From Gammaproteobacteria bacterium (GTDB lineage: Bacteria > Pseudomonadota > Gammaproteobacteria > JAPPPA01): a stretch of 64,000 nt of DNA. Location: positions 1-64,000 of the forward strand of contig JAUHZK010000012.1 in assembly GCA_030425645.1 (NCBI GenBank), given 5' to 3'. The notes beneath the pieces were generated by a model, which worked only from the letters and a program-made list of their open reading frames with translations, was not told the DNA's origin and made no database searches. Below are positions 45,477-55,712 of the stretch, piece by piece. The position numbers were made by a program, and so were the translations under genes. Numbering within the stretch: the stretch's first letter is position 1; every line of letters starts with the position of its first letter.

Positions 45477-46937
45477 TTAAACGCGGTAATTCGGCGCTTC
45501 TTTGGTAATTTGTACGTCGTGAACATGCGACTCACGACTGCCGGCATTGGTAATGCGCACAAACTCTGGTTTGCTGCGCATTTCTTGAATGCTAGCGGCA
45601 CCGGTGTAGCCCATTGAAGAGCGAAGGCCACCAAGCAGTTGATGAATAATGGCTCCAACCGGACCTTTGTAAGGCACACGGCCTTCAATGCCCTCTGGAA
45701 CCAGCTTTTCAGCTTCGCTGCTTTCTTGGAAATAACGGTCTGAAGAGCCTTCCTGCTGCGACATAGCGCCAATCGAACCCATGCCGCGGTAACTCTTGTA
45801 ACTACGGCCTTGGAACAGTTCAACTTCACCCGGTGCTTCTTCGGTACCGGCTAATAGGCTGCCCATCATCACCGTGCTCGCGCCAGCGGCGATAGCTTTG
45901 GCGATATCACCAGAGAAACGAATACCACCATCAGCAATCACGGGGATGCCAGTGCCTTCTAAGGCGGCAGAAACATTAGCGACAGCGGTCAATTGCGGCA
46001 CGCCAACACCAGCCACAATGCGGGTGGTGCAGATTGAGCCAGGACCGATACCTACTTTTACCGCATCAGCGCCGGCATCGGCTAAGGCACGAGCCGCATC
46101 AGCCGTCGCAATGTTGCCACCAATGACTTCCAGTCCCGGATAGTTCTTTTTGGTCCAAGCCACAGAATCGATCACGCCTTGAGAGTGGCCGTGCGCGGTG
46201 TCAATCACCACAAAGTCAGCACCGGCTGCCGCCAACTCCTCAATACGCGCTTTGCCTTTCTCGCCTGGGCCAGCGGCAGCACCGGCAATCAAACGACCTT
46301 GGTCATCTTTGCAGGCACTTGGAAAATCATGGGCTTTCTGAATATCTTTCACGGTAATCATGCCGCATAGCTTGAACGCGTCATTCACCACCAAGATTTT
46401 TTCGATGCGATGTTTGTGCAGCAGGGCCATCACCTCTTCCCGCGGCGCGCCTTCTTTAACGGTAACCAAACGCTCTTTCGGCGTCATAATGCTGCTAACC
46501 AAAGCATCAAAATTGGTTTCAAAGCGCACATCACGACTGGTGACAATGCCGACTAGATCATCACCATCAACAACCGGCACACCAGAAATGTTTTCGCGAC
46601 GTGTTAGCGCCACTAGCTCAGCAATACTGATATTGGGTGTTACCGTGATGGGATCTTTAATAACACCGCTTTCGTATTTTTTAACCTGACGCACTTGAGC
46701 CGCTTGCTGCGACTCGGTCATATTCTTGTGCAAGATGCCAACACCACCCTCTTGCGCTAAGGCAATCGCTAAGCGGGCTTCGGTCACTGTGTCCATCGCC
46801 GCTGATACCAACGGAATGTTCAAATTGATATTACGGGTTAGGCGCGTCTTTAGACATACATCTCTTGGCAGCACGGTAGAATGACCGGGCAAGAGCAAAA
46901 CGTCATCAAATGTGAGTGCTTCTTCAATTAATCGCAT
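45477..46937 (-). CDS. guaB: IMP dehydrogenase
   Basis: 486 residues: a catalytic TIM barrel with two CBS domains inserted (about 95-205). The active-site Cys loop is [20 protein letters not shown], and the flap region includes GSSDRYFQ. It oxidises IMP to XMP, the committed step to GMP, and is cotranscribed with guaA. It is divergent from xseA. A consensus TATAAT (minus strand, 47036-47031) about 95 bases upstream may be its -10 box, though the -35 is poor. Confidence 0.97.
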   Translation of the reverse strand: MRLIEEALTFDDVLLLPGHSTVLPRDVCLKTRLTRNINLNIPLVSAAMDTVTEARLAIALAQEGGVGILHKNMTESQQAAQVRQVKKYESGVIKDPITVTPNISIAELVALTRRENISGVPVVDGDDLVGIVTSRDVRFETNFDALVSSIMTPKERLVTVKEGAPREEVMALLHKHRIEKILVVNDAFKLCGMITVKDIQKAHDFPSACKDDQGRLIAGAAAGPGEKGKARIEELAAAGADFVVIDTAHGHSQGVIDSVAWTKKNYPGLEVIGGNIATADAARALADAGADAVKVGIGPGSICTTRIVAGVGVPQLTAVANVSAALEGTGIPVIADGGIRFSGDIAKAIAAGASTVMMGSLLAGTEEAPGEVELFQGRSYKSYRGMGSIGAMSQQEGSSDRYFQESSEAEKLVPEGIEGRVPYKGPVGAIIHQLLGGLRSSMGYTGAASIQEMRSKPEFVRITNAGSRESHVHDVQITKEAPNYRV

Positions 46938-47136
46938 ACGTATAACCGCACAAAGGGCGCCTTGTTGATAACTGCCGTTGCCGCTAAAAGCTCAGCGCGA
47001 CAACGGTGGTAAGGTGTAAGTAAACCGCGCATTATAGGCGATTAGCGCAGATGACTGTTGCCAAATTAATCACAAAAACAGGCATTTTATAGCCCAACAG
47101 ACCTGTCGCGAGCGGCCAGCAAATCGTATTGAGAAC

Positions 47137-48582
47137 ATGGACTTAACGAAACCAGACCCGAATAGCCCGGCAGCTCGCCGAGCCGCCCAGCGCGGAACCC
47201 TGAGCACTACTGCCACAGCGCCGCAACCTAGCGGTCAAGAAGACAAAGCTAGCGACGTGCTTTCGGTCTCACAGCTAAACCGACAAGCGCGACTCATGCT
47301 TGAGCAAGGGCTGCCTAATATCTGCGTGGAAGGCGAAATTTCCAACTTCGCTAGGCCCGCCTCGGGGCATTGGTATTTCAGCCTTAAAGACAGCAATGCC
47401 CAGATTCGTTGCGCGATGTTTAAACAACGCAATCGCCTTGTAAGACCGGCACCACGAGAAGGTGACAAGGTACAACTTCGCGGCAAATTAACCCTTTACG
47501 AAGCCCGTGGCGATTATCAGCTAGTAGCAGAGAGCATGGAGCCAGCTGGCGAGGGCGCATTAAAGCGCGCCTATGAAGCACTACGCCAGCAGCTAGAAGC
47601 CGAGGGACTATTCGCCCACGAGCGCAAACAAGCTTTGCCGCAATGGCCGCAAACCATCGGCGTGATTACGTCCGCCAGCGGCGCGGCGGTGCGTGACATC
47701 ATCGACGTCCTTGGGCGGCGTTACGCTGCCGCCAACGTTATTGTCTACCCAACTAGCGTACAAGGCGAGAACGCGCCCCTTGAAATTCGAGCCGCCCTCA
47801 AACAGGCCGTCAGCCGACAAGAGGCAGAGGTACTAATCATTGGCCGCGGCGGAGGTTCACTAGAAGATTTATGGGCCTTTAACGACGAAGCTCTGGTGCG
47901 CGATATCGCGGCCTGCAGCATCCCCATTGTGAGCGCCGTAGGCCATGAAACCGACTTTTCCCTCTGCGACTTTGTGGCTGATATGCGCGCGCCAACGCCT
48001 TCGGCGGCGGCAGAGTTAGTATCACCCGTAGCGGAAGATTGGCTTGCCTGGATAACAACCTCTCAGCAGCAGCTCAAAAGGAATATGCAACGCCGCCTGC
48101 AACAGCACCAGCAAACACTAGACAGCCAACATCACAGACTGCAGCAGCAACACCCGCTCAACCGCCTAACGCCATACAAACAACGTCTTGAGCGGCTTAC
48201 GGCGCAACTTCATCATCGCCAGCAACAACACATGACCGCAATTTCTAAGCGGCTACAGAGTTCGCATATTCGATTACAAGCGCAAGCGCCGCAAGCAATG
48301 CTCAGCACCCTCTCCAACCGCGTTGCACAGCAGCATGAGAAGTTGCTATTGGCCGGTCAAAACCTAGGCCGCCCTTTGCGTCTTCAGCTAGCTCAACTGA
48401 GCGCCAAGCTTGAGGTGGTCAGCCCTCTAGCCACCTTACAACGGGGTTACGCGATTGCCACCGATAGCCAGCAACGTGCCATTGTCGATGCTGGCCAAGT
48501 CCAAACTGGTGATCGAATTGATATCAAATTAGCCGACGGCGAACTGGGCTGCATTGTTGAACGGAGCGATCCGTCTAAATGA
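47137..48582 (+). CDS. xseA: Exodeoxyribonuclease VII large subunit
   Basis: 481 residues. An N-terminal OB-fold (SVSQLNRQARLMLEQGLPNI, then VEGEISNFARPASGHWYFSL) is followed by the catalytic domain (IGVITSASGAAVRDIIDVLGRR, IIGRGGGSLEDLWAFNDE, VSAVGHETDF) and a long Gln/His/Leu-rich coiled coil (about 310-420). Together with XseB it degrades single-stranded DNA to oligonucleotides. The N-terminus carries about 45 extra variable residues. The stop overlaps the next gene by 4 bases. Confidence 0.95.
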   Translation: MDLTKPDPNSPAARRAAQRGTLSTTATAPQPSGQEDKASDVLSVSQLNRQARLMLEQGLPNICVEGEISNFARPASGHWYFSLKDSNAQIRCAMFKQRNRLVRPAPREGDKVQLRGKLTLYEARGDYQLVAESMEPAGEGALKRAYEALRQQLEAEGLFAHERKQALPQWPQTIGVITSASGAAVRDIIDVLGRRYAAANVIVYPTSVQGENAPLEIRAALKQAVSRQEAEVLIIGRGGGSLEDLWAFNDEALVRDIAACSIPIVSAVGHETDFSLCDFVADMRAPTPSAAAELVSPVAEDWLAWITTSQQQLKRNMQRRLQQHQQTLDSQHHRLQQQHPLNRLTPYKQRLERLTAQLHHRQQQHMTAISKRLQSSHIRLQAQAPQAMLSTLSNRVAQQHEKLLLAGQNLGRPLRLQLAQLSAKLEVVSPLATLQRGYAIATDSQQRAIVDAGQVQTGDRIDIKLADGELGCIVERSDPSK

Positions 48583-49421
48583 CGGCAGCCTCAACTGCAC
48601 GCGTCATACGTGACATTCGCTGGGCAGTTGGGTCAGCACCGCTGTTACTACCTGCAGATGATGCAAAGTTTCCTAAGCCGGACTGGTTTCTATCCCAGCT
48701 AGCCGACTTGGAGCCTGCCCTGCAGATGCTCGCCGCCGATCATTCGGCTTTAGAAACATTGAATCAACATAGCCGACAGCTACGACTAGGCGGTTACTTT
48801 GAACAACTGATTCTATGGTGGCTAAATCACAGCACTCGCTACCAAGTGCTGGCCCATAACCTGCAGGTGAATGATCAAGGGCGAACCCTAGGGGCGTTTG
48901 ACCTAATCGTCCACGATAAGCAAGACCAGCTTAACGAGCACTGGGAGCTAGCCTGCAAATTCTATCTACAGGACGGCGATAGCGGCCTAATACAAAGCTG
49001 GTTTGGCCCGGCTCGCAAAGACAAGCTAGAAAAGAAACTACAACACCTGCTTAACCACCAAATTGCACTCAGCCAACACCCGAGTGGCAGTGATTTTCTC
49101 AAGCGCCAGGGTTGGCCGATTTCACGCCATCGCATCTTGGTAAAAGGACGGCTTTTCGGCAACGCCGAAACCTTACCGGACGTTGTAAATCCCGATTGCC
49201 TAGTTGGCTGGCTAAAACGGCGTAGAGATTATCAGCCTAGCGACGGCGACTTGCCACTGCAGCGTCAACACTGGATGAGCGAGGTTGAAGACGGTGACAT
49301 TGAACAGCCTAACGCCGCAACCGCCAGTCGACATGGATGCCTATGCATCGCCCAAGTGGCTCACGGCATGGAAACCAGCCGAGGATTTGTGGTGCCAGAC
49401 GACTGGGCGACAGCCGTCTAA
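48579..49421 (+). CDS. DUF1853 family protein with a PD-(D/E)XK-like motif
   Basis: 280 residues. Family features: RVIRDIRWAVGSAPLL at the start, LRLGGYFEQLILWWL (about 70-84), RTLGAFDLIVHD (about 102-113) and WELACKFYLQDG (about 122-133). The GxFD...WELACK spacing matches the core of PD-(D/E)XK nuclease folds (Asp on one strand, E-x-x-x-K on the next), so a nuclease-like role is possible. It is translationally coupled to xseA (ATGA), another DNA nuclease. The exact function is unknown. Confidence 0.75.
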   Translation: MTAASTARVIRDIRWAVGSAPLLLPADDAKFPKPDWFLSQLADLEPALQMLAADHSALETLNQHSRQLRLGGYFEQLILWWLNHSTRYQVLAHNLQVNDQGRTLGAFDLIVHDKQDQLNEHWELACKFYLQDGDSGLIQSWFGPARKDKLEKKLQHLLNHQIALSQHPSGSDFLKRQGWPISRHRILVKGRLFGNAETLPDVVNPDCLVGWLKRRRDYQPSDGDLPLQRQHWMSEVEDGDIEQPNAATASRHGCLCIAQVAHGMETSRGFVVPDDWATAV

Positions 49422-49427
49422 AAACGC

Positions 49428-50852
49428 TTACTTATGCTTGTTCTGGCGAGCTTTCTTACGCGAGAAACGGCGCTGCCTATGGGCCCGCTTAGCCTGGCGC
49501 TCACTGATCGCGCCAGTAGTGCGCTTACCTTCGTAAGGGTTTTCACCGTCGCGAAATTCTAAGGCGACCGGCGTGCCCCACAAATTGAAGGTTTCTCGGT
49601 AATAGTTTTGCAAGTAGCGCTTATAGCTACTTGGTAATTTATCAGTACGGGTGCCGTGAATCACAATTCGCGGCGGGTTACTGCCACCCTGGTGCGCATA
49701 ACGCAATTTCACTCGGCGACCACCTACCATCGGCGGCGGATGCGTCGCTGTTGCAATTTCTAGGTGCTTGGTAAGGTCTGGCGTCCGTATCTTGGTAAAA
49801 GCGGCTTTATGCGCGTCACGGATAGAGCCATATAAATCGCCAACCGCGGTGCCATGCAACGCCGAGATAAAGTGCAAACGGGCAAAGGTCGCAAACGGCA
49901 ACTTGATCTCTAGCTGATGCTTAATCCAATCGCGCTCGTCTTGCTGCAAGCCATCCCATTTATTTACCGCCACCACCAAAGCACGGCCGCGCTCAACCAC
50001 CAAGCCCATTAGGCGGGCATCTTGCTCAGCAATTTCAGTGTGCGCATCAAGTACCGCAATCACTACGTTCGCTTCATCAACTGCTTGTAAGGCTTTGGTT
50101 ACGCTGTACTTTTCTATATCAAGATCAATTCGAGCTCGGCGACGCACGCCGGCAGTATCGATCAAGGTGTATTTTTGTTCATCGCGCTCAAATGGAATAA
50201 AGATACTGTCGCGCGTGGTGCCAGCTACTTCTGAAGCAACTACGCGCTCCTCACCCAACATGCGGTTAATCAGCGTTGATTTACCGGCATTCGGGCGCCC
50301 TATCACCGCAACCTTGATGCCGCGTTCTGGGTCATCCTCTTGCTCAGCGCTGTCTTCGGCCTCAGGGAAATCCGCCAACACTTCATTGATGAAGTTTTGT
50401 ACGCCTTCACCGTGCGCCGCGGAAACAGCGCGTGGCTCACCTAAGCCCAAGGCATGGAACTCAGCGCCAGCAACGGCTTTATTTAAGCCTTCAGTTTTGT
50501 TCACTACTAAATACACGCGCTTTTTCAAGCGGCGCATATCGTCGGCCATGGTTTCATCGTAGGTGCGAACACCATCAATGCCGTCAACCATAAACAGGAC
50601 GGCGTCGGCTTCTTCAATCGCCTTATCTACTTGGTCACGAATCTGATCATCAATAAGGTCTAGTTCGCCGGTAATACCGCCGGTGTCGACCACGATATAC
50701 GGGCGATTACCACGCTGACCAAAGCCGTACTGGCGATCTCTGGTTAGGCCGGGGTAGTCCGCAACCAAAGCATCGCGGCTTCGAGTCAGATAATTGAATA
50801 GCGTCGACTTACCGACATTTGGACGGCCTACTAAGGCAAGGACGGGCAACAT
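49428..50852 (-). CDS. der: Ribosome-assembly GTPase Der (EngA)
   Basis: 474 residues: two tandem G domains and a KH-like C-terminal domain. G1 motifs are GRPNVGKSTLFN and GRPNAGKSTLIN, with DTGG and DTAG as G3 and NKTE and NKWD as G4. It is needed for 50S subunit assembly. I chose ATG 50852 (MLPVLALVGRPN), which matches the family start; an upstream TTG would add five residues. It begins 7 bases after the bamB stop, so it is likely read from the same transcript. The tail is Arg/Lys-rich. Confidence 0.96.
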   Translation of the reverse strand: MLPVLALVGRPNVGKSTLFNYLTRSRDALVADYPGLTRDRQYGFGQRGNRPYIVVDTGGITGELDLIDDQIRDQVDKAIEEADAVLFMVDGIDGVRTYDETMADDMRRLKKRVYLVVNKTEGLNKAVAGAEFHALGLGEPRAVSAAHGEGVQNFINEVLADFPEAEDSAEQEDDPERGIKVAVIGRPNAGKSTLINRMLGEERVVASEVAGTTRDSIFIPFERDEQKYTLIDTAGVRRRARIDLDIEKYSVTKALQAVDEANVVIAVLDAHTEIAEQDARLMGLVVERGRALVVAVNKWDGLQQDERDWIKHQLEIKLPFATFARLHFISALHGTAVGDLYGSIRDAHKAAFTKIRTPDLTKHLEIATATHPPPMVGGRRVKLRYAHQGGSNPPRIVIHGTRTDKLPSSYKRYLQNYYRETFNLWGTPVALEFRDGENPYEGKRTTGAISERQAKRAHRQRRFSRKKARQNKHK

Positions 50853-50859
50853 TAGCGGT

Positions 50860-52164
50860 TTATTCAACCTCTTCCAATTGCCACAAACTCAGTAGTCCAC
50901 TGCGCGATAGCGTTAAAAATTGATCATCTTCTACAAACGGCGCAGTGGCATAACGACCACGCACCCGCGAAGCAAAATCAAGTTCGCCAGTCGCTCGGTT
51001 GTAATAGTAGATACGTCCACGATTATCGAGCACCAACGGCGCACCTTGTAACACGCTAGTTGCCACCACGCGGCGATCATCCGACTCGGACTCTGAGATC
51101 AGATCATCGCGCTTCCACAGCACGCGACCACTACGGGCATCTAAGGCATGCAAGGCATTGTCGTTATCAGTTACGTAAACACGGCGCAGGTCGGCGGCAA
51201 CGCCACTCACACTGGAAATGTCCGCTTTCCATAAGGCGCGACCACGCTTAAGCGACCAAGCACCTAATTTGCCGCCCCAAGAAGCTGCAAACACGTCACC
51301 ACGGTAATGCGCCAAGGCACCATCAACGTCAGCCAGGCGTTCCAGCTCGTTACGACCGCTCGGTGCAACCACTTCATCCGCCCAGATATTGCTGCCATCT
51401 AATAGTTGATTAGCGGTAATACGGCCGTTGTCGTGACCACTAACGACCACGTCATCAACAACCAACGGCGTCGTTAAACCACGTAGTGTTAGACGCGGCA
51501 CTTTCTGTTCTTGCACCCAAATGGTTTCGCCATCATGGGCTCGCAAGCCAGTTAGCGCGCCTGAACTGGTATAAGCAACCACAATTTCGCCGACTTGAGC
51601 TTGCCCTACCGCAGCTAAGGCCAAGACTTCGCCACCCACGGTTGCACGCCACTGTTCCGCGCCATCGGTTAGCGACAAAGCAATCACTTCGCCTTCATCG
51701 GTACCAAGTAATACAGAGCTAGTCGACAAGCTAACGCCAGAGGCTAGGTCGCGCACTTTACGGCGCCAAACTTTGTCACCGTTTTCACGATCAAAGCAGG
51801 TCACAGCACCACGACCAGCGGCGCATGCTAGCTCGGCATTCATCGCCGGGCGGAAGTGCATAAGTAAGCCGTCGTCACTAGGGACTTTAGCCGCCCACTG
51901 CAGCGCTAATTTGTTGACTCGCTTAGCTTTTACTTTATAGGGCTCTTCAAACAGCCCACGGTCTGCTGTGCCGGCCACAGCTTCCTCATCGCTGGCGTCC
52001 TCGCCAGTTGTTTCAGCCAAACGCTGAATACCCAAATCTTCGTCACTCACCGCAGTTGAGGAGTCAGCCGTTACACCGCCACGCCCAGCGCAGGCCGCTA
52101 GAAGTAACAACGACAACATCGTCATTAGCAGTTGGGCTTGAGTTTTTTTAGCTTTGGCAAACAT
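50860..52164 (-). CDS. bamB: Outer-membrane assembly lipoprotein BamB
   Basis: 434 residues. Lipoprotein signal with LLLAAC (Cys25) and an eight-bladed PQQ-type beta-propeller with repeated AxD/ALDARSGRVLWK motifs. BamB helps BamA fold outer-membrane beta-barrel proteins. It is slightly longer than usual because of an acidic linker (about 35-75) after the lipid anchor. It lies in the hisS-yfgM-(unknown)-bamB-der cluster. Confidence 0.94.
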   Translation of the reverse strand: MFAKAKKTQAQLLMTMLSLLLLAACAGRGGVTADSSTAVSDEDLGIQRLAETTGEDASDEEAVAGTADRGLFEEPYKVKAKRVNKLALQWAAKVPSDDGLLMHFRPAMNAELACAAGRGAVTCFDRENGDKVWRRKVRDLASGVSLSTSSVLLGTDEGEVIALSLTDGAEQWRATVGGEVLALAAVGQAQVGEIVVAYTSSGALTGLRAHDGETIWVQEQKVPRLTLRGLTTPLVVDDVVVSGHDNGRITANQLLDGSNIWADEVVAPSGRNELERLADVDGALAHYRGDVFAASWGGKLGAWSLKRGRALWKADISSVSGVAADLRRVYVTDNDNALHALDARSGRVLWKRDDLISESESDDRRVVATSVLQGAPLVLDNRGRIYYYNRATGELDFASRVRGRYATAPFVEDDQFLTLSRSGLLSLWQLEEVE

Positions 52165-52205
52165 GCCGGCTCCAATAATAGTGGTAAGAATTTTTCTCGC
52201 CTGTT

Positions 52206-52730
52206 TTAGTCGTCGTCGAAACGCTCATCTTCAGGCAAGGGTGTTGAGCGGGCGCCTTTCCAAGGCTGAGGGTTATCCTCAGTTGGTAACGGAATACCAA
52301 AGCCGGACTCGTTAGTTTCATCTTCTTCGTCTAATACGACCCGATAAAGTTCAGGGGCATACGTTGACGTTGGCTCGCCGTCGCCCGGCTGGGCTTGCTC
52401 ACGACCACCAAGAAAGCGAATGGGAACACCACATACGCCGTCTTCATCTTCGTCTTCATCATCAAGAATGATGCAATTGGACTGGCTGTCAGCAGCCGGT
52501 TCAGGATCGTTAGCCTCAGGTTGCGGCGCTGGAGTTTTCTCCTCCGCCAGCGTTTGAGGATCATGTTGATCGGCCTTTTCTAGCCGCTTCTTATTTCCCC
52601 ACAGGGGAATACCAAAGCCAGCCTCATCCTCGTCATCGAGAATGATTGCTTCTTGCTCGTCCGTGGCACTCCAAGCGCTGCCTAGCGGCAGCAGCAAAGA
52701 CAACGACAGGAGCAAAGAAGCGCTGCGCAT
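52206..52730 (-). CDS. Unknown secreted acidic protein with three LDDEDE...GFGIPL repeats
   Basis: 174 residues with a Sec signal peptide (1-22, ending AWSA). Three related units follow: AIILDDEDEAGFGIPL (28-43), CIILDDEDEDEDGVCGVPI (86-104) and RVVLDEEDETNESGFGIPL (130-148), separated by Pro/Glu/Gln-rich linkers. Pattern: (I/V)-(I/V)-LD-(D/E)-EDE-xn-G-(F/V)-(G/C)-(G/I)-(V/I)-P. The protein is strongly acidic overall, and its only two Cys lie in the middle unit. I know no family with this repeat. It sits between yfgM and bamB, 6 bases after yfgM, so it is expressed with envelope-assembly genes. Cation binding is a guess from composition. Confidence 0.7.
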   Translation of the reverse strand: MRSASLLLSLSLLLPLGSAWSATDEQEAIILDDEDEAGFGIPLWGNKKRLEKADQHDPQTLAEEKTPAPQPEANDPEPAADSQSNCIILDDEDEDEDGVCGVPIRFLGGREQAQPGDGEPTSTYAPELYRVVLDEEDETNESGFGIPLPTEDNPQPWKGARSTPLPEDERFDDD

Positions 52731-52736
52731 TCCGTT

Positions 52737-53378
52737 TTACTCAGCTACCGCTAGATCATCTAGCTTCATCTGCAATAGCTGCGCGCTACCTAAATCCGGA
52801 TCCCAAGAATCAATTGCAGCTTGATAAGCAGCGCGAGCGTTAACCTCATCTGCCAATGCCAGCCAAGCGTCGCCACGCAGCTCGTCATAAAGCGGTGCAA
52901 ATTCACCACCTTGGTGGCCTTCTAAGGTATCAATCGCCACCTGAGCCTTATTCTGGCTATACAGTTGCACTCGCGCCAAGCGGAGGCGAGCAACATGTTT
53001 CAAACTGTCTCGCGCGTCGCCGTCTAGCACCCAAGCAAGTTGCTTAACGGCTTCGTCGGTATCGCCGGCATCCAAGGCCACTACCGCTAGTGACAAAGCG
53101 GTATGAGTAGCATACGGGCTAGACGGGTATTCCTGAATTAGCTCACTACCCAACTCACGGGCCTGCTCGGTATTGCCTGCCGCGGCAGCATCACGAACAT
53201 CTTCATAGGCAGCAGAAGCTGAACGAGACAACTCTGTTTGATAGCTGTCCCAGCTACGGTATCCAATAATTGAGCCGGCGCCTAACAGCACGCCCGCTAC
53301 CAAATATTTACCGTTCTCCTTAAACCAAGTCTTGATTTGATTTAGTTGTTCTTCTTCTGTCGCGTGTATATCAACCAC
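52737..53378 (-). CDS. yfgM: YfgM-like ancillary SecYEG translocon protein
   Basis: 213 residues: a short cytoplasmic N-terminus (EEEQLNQIKTWFKENGKYLV), one membrane helix (about 24-42) and a periplasmic TPR-like domain (TPR_21 type). In E. coli YfgM binds SecYEG and the periplasmic chaperone PpiD. The start is GTG with GGAG eight bases upstream. It follows hisS by 28 bases in the usual hisS-yfgM-bamB-der order. Confidence 0.9.
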   Translation of the reverse strand: MVDIHATEEEQLNQIKTWFKENGKYLVAGVLLGAGSIIGYRSWDSYQTELSRSASAAYEDVRDAAAAGNTEQARELGSELIQEYPSSPYATHTALSLAVVALDAGDTDEAVKQLAWVLDGDARDSLKHVARLRLARVQLYSQNKAQVAIDTLEGHQGGEFAPLYDELRGDAWLALADEVNARAAYQAAIDSWDPDLGSAQLLQMKLDDLAVAE

Positions 53379-53406
53379 GTGTTGGTCTCCAGTTAATAGT
53401 TACAGC

Positions 53407-54684
53407 CTAGGGCTGCAGTCTCTGCAAAAGTGTTTCGACAAGATCAGCCTGTGAACACTCGATTTGGTCGCTGTGCTGACGCAAATCTTTAATCATAACG
53501 GTCTGGTTTTCGGCTTCTTGATGACCAATTACCAAGGCAATAGCAGCACCGGATTTGTCGGCGCGCTTAAACTGTGCTTTGAAACTACCGCCACCGGCAT
53601 TGGCTTGCACACGGAAGCCCTCGTCGCGTAGCCGCTCGGCGGTTATTACACCATATTGTTGGGCCGATTCCCCGGCTGCCACCAAGTATATTTGCGGTGC
53701 CTGCTGGCGCTCACGGTCTTCTGGCATCAGCGCCAATAGACGCTCCATCCCCATCGCGAAGCCAATGGCGGAAGTAGCTCGGCCACCGAGCTGCTCAACC
53801 AGGCCATCGTAACGGCCACCAGAACAGACAGCGTCTTGAGCGCCTAGCTGATCGGTCTTCCACTCAAAAACTGTGCGCGAGTAATAATCCAAGCCACGCA
53901 CTAAGCGTGGGTTTAACTCGTACTCAATACCGGCGTCATCTAAGGTCGCGCAAAGGCTAGCAAAGTGCTCCTTTGAGGTATCGTCCAAGGAATCCGGCAA
54001 GCTTGGCGCCGCTGCAATCACATCAGCGAGCGCAGGGTTTTTGCTGTCTAGAATACGCAACGGGTTGGACTGCAAACGGCGTTTACTGTCTTCATCTAAC
54101 TGTTCTAAATGCTGAGAAAAATAATCCACCAGCTGCTGACGGTAGGCTGCTCTAGACTCGGCGGTGCCGAGCGAATTCAGTTCCAAACGCAGGCCTTCGA
54201 TACCCAAGCGCTTCCAAAGCCGCGCGGATAACAGAATCAGTTCAGCATCAACGTCTGGGCCGTCAATGCCAAACACTTCAACACCAACTTGGTGGAACTG
54301 GCGGTAACGTCCTTTTTGCGGCCGCTCGCGGCGGAACATCGGACCTTGGTACCAAACACGTTGTTGCTGGTTAAACGCTAGGCCATGTTCAATCACTGCA
54401 CGCGCACAGCTGGCGGTGCCTTCCGGGCGCAAACTAAGCAGGTCACCCGCCTTTTTATCTGTACCCCGATCCTGCCAGCTGTACATCTCTTTTTCGACGA
54501 TATCAGTCACTTCACCGATGGAACGGCAGAACAATGCGCTCTGCTCCACCAAGGGCATACGCATCTCTTGATATCCATACTGGTCGAGCACATCGCGCAC
54601 GGCCTGTTCAAGGTATTGCCAACGAGCAGACTCGTCTGGCAACACATCATTCATGCCGCGAATTGCTTGGATCTTTTGGGTCAC
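53407..54684 (-). CDS. hisS: Histidyl-tRNA synthetase
   Basis: 425 residues, GTG start. Class II motifs are present: motif 2 with [25 protein letters not shown], and the histidine signature [15 protein letters not shown]. The N-terminal [15 protein letters not shown] is the usual HisS start. It charges tRNA-His. In most gammaproteobacteria ispG lies directly upstream; here rodZ is only 32 bases away and ispG is missing from this position. Confidence 0.97.
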   Translation of the reverse strand: MTQKIQAIRGMNDVLPDESARWQYLEQAVRDVLDQYGYQEMRMPLVEQSALFCRSIGEVTDIVEKEMYSWQDRGTDKKAGDLLSLRPEGTASCARAVIEHGLAFNQQQRVWYQGPMFRRERPQKGRYRQFHQVGVEVFGIDGPDVDAELILLSARLWKRLGIEGLRLELNSLGTAESRAAYRQQLVDYFSQHLEQLDEDSKRRLQSNPLRILDSKNPALADVIAAAPSLPDSLDDTSKEHFASLCATLDDAGIEYELNPRLVRGLDYYSRTVFEWKTDQLGAQDAVCSGGRYDGLVEQLGGRATSAIGFAMGMERLLALMPEDRERQQAPQIYLVAAGESAQQYGVITAERLRDEGFRVQANAGGGSFKAQFKRADKSGAAIALVIGHQEAENQTVMIKDLRQHSDQIECSQADLVETLLQRLQP

Positions 54685-54716
54685 TACGACTTCTTTAGTT
54701 ATTAACCGCGAGGCAG

Positions 54717-55712
54717 TTACGGGTTAGGGTTCAACACAAAACGGGCAGTACCATCAACTTTATGCCAAGGCTTATGGATAAAAGTGGTGCCATCCACATC
54801 GATGACCACACCATTAGCATTACCTAGGTGCACTAAGAGCGGCGGCCGGCCGCTAAGCTCATGCGTGGCACCTGGCTTCAATAAATCGCGATAAACACGC
54901 TGATCACGCGCATCGCGGATCGAAACCCAAGACTCATCCACGCCAATTAGTTTAATCGTCATCAAGGCAGGAGCGGCCTCAACCACCGGCGCTGGTTCCA
55001 CTGGAGAGGTCTCCACAGCGGCCACTTCCGCCACCGCCGCTTCCTCGGCTTCAACTGTGGCTGGTGCCTCAGTTGCAGCGGGCGTTTGCGTTAACTCCGC
55101 CACGGCGAGTTGATCATTCGAAGTACGCAGCAATTCATCGATCACTTCATCCGCCGTTTGCTCATCCAAGTTAGGGGCGGGTGCAACCACTGGAAATGCC
55201 CCGTTCGGCGGTGATGAAACTGGATCAGAACGAAGCGTCTCGGTAGAAACCGGCTGCTCGCTAGGCTTAGACCAAAACCAAGCTAAGGCCACGGTTGCTA
55301 TAAGCAGCAATAACACAAAGATCCAACGGCCCAGTCGGCGCTTAGGGGCCTCGCCCAACGGCGTTACTGCCAACTCAGCCGCTGGCGTCCCTGCTATTTG
55401 GTCGTATTCGGTCACCAACAATTCGCCGTCAACACCAACCAAGCTACCGTAACTACGCAGATAACCTTTAACAAAGGTGGTACTTGGCAGTTGCTCAATA
55501 TCGTCTGCTTCCAGCGCCTCGATCACAGATTTGTCGAGTCGTAACAATGCAGCCACGTTGCTAACGGCCATATTCCGACTTTCGCGGGCCGCTCGCAGCC
55601 GTTCACCAGGGCTTGCACTTTGCTTTGAAGAGTTTTCTACCCCGTCGGCTTCGGCAGTAGCAGGTTGAAATTTAGGTGCCTCTACTGGAGCACTATCGTC
55701 GGCTGTCGTCAT
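54717..55712 (-). CDS. rodZ: RodZ-like cell-shape protein
   Basis: 331 residues. An N-terminal Cro-type helix-turn-helix (about 35-100: [20 protein letters not shown], then [15 protein letters not shown]) is followed by a membrane helix (about 127-147), a Pro/Ala/Glu-rich periplasmic linker and a C-terminal DUF4115 beta domain (about 240-331: [20 protein letters not shown]). RodZ links MreB filaments to the cell-wall elongation machinery. It overlaps pilF by 4 bases (ATGA). Confidence 0.93.
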   Translation of the reverse strand: MTTADDSAPVEAPKFQPATAEADGVENSSKQSASPGERLRAARESRNMAVSNVAALLRLDKSVIEALEADDIEQLPSTTFVKGYLRSYGSLVGVDGELLVTEYDQIAGTPAAELAVTPLGEAPKRRLGRWIFVLLLLIATVALAWFWSKPSEQPVSTETLRSDPVSSPPNGAFPVVAPAPNLDEQTADEVIDELLRTSNDQLAVAELTQTPAATEAPATVEAEEAAVAEVAAVETSPVEPAPVVEAAPALMTIKLIGVDESWVSIRDARDQRVYRDLLKPGATHELSGRPPLLVHLGNANGVVIDVDGTTFIHKPWHKVDGTARFVLNPNP

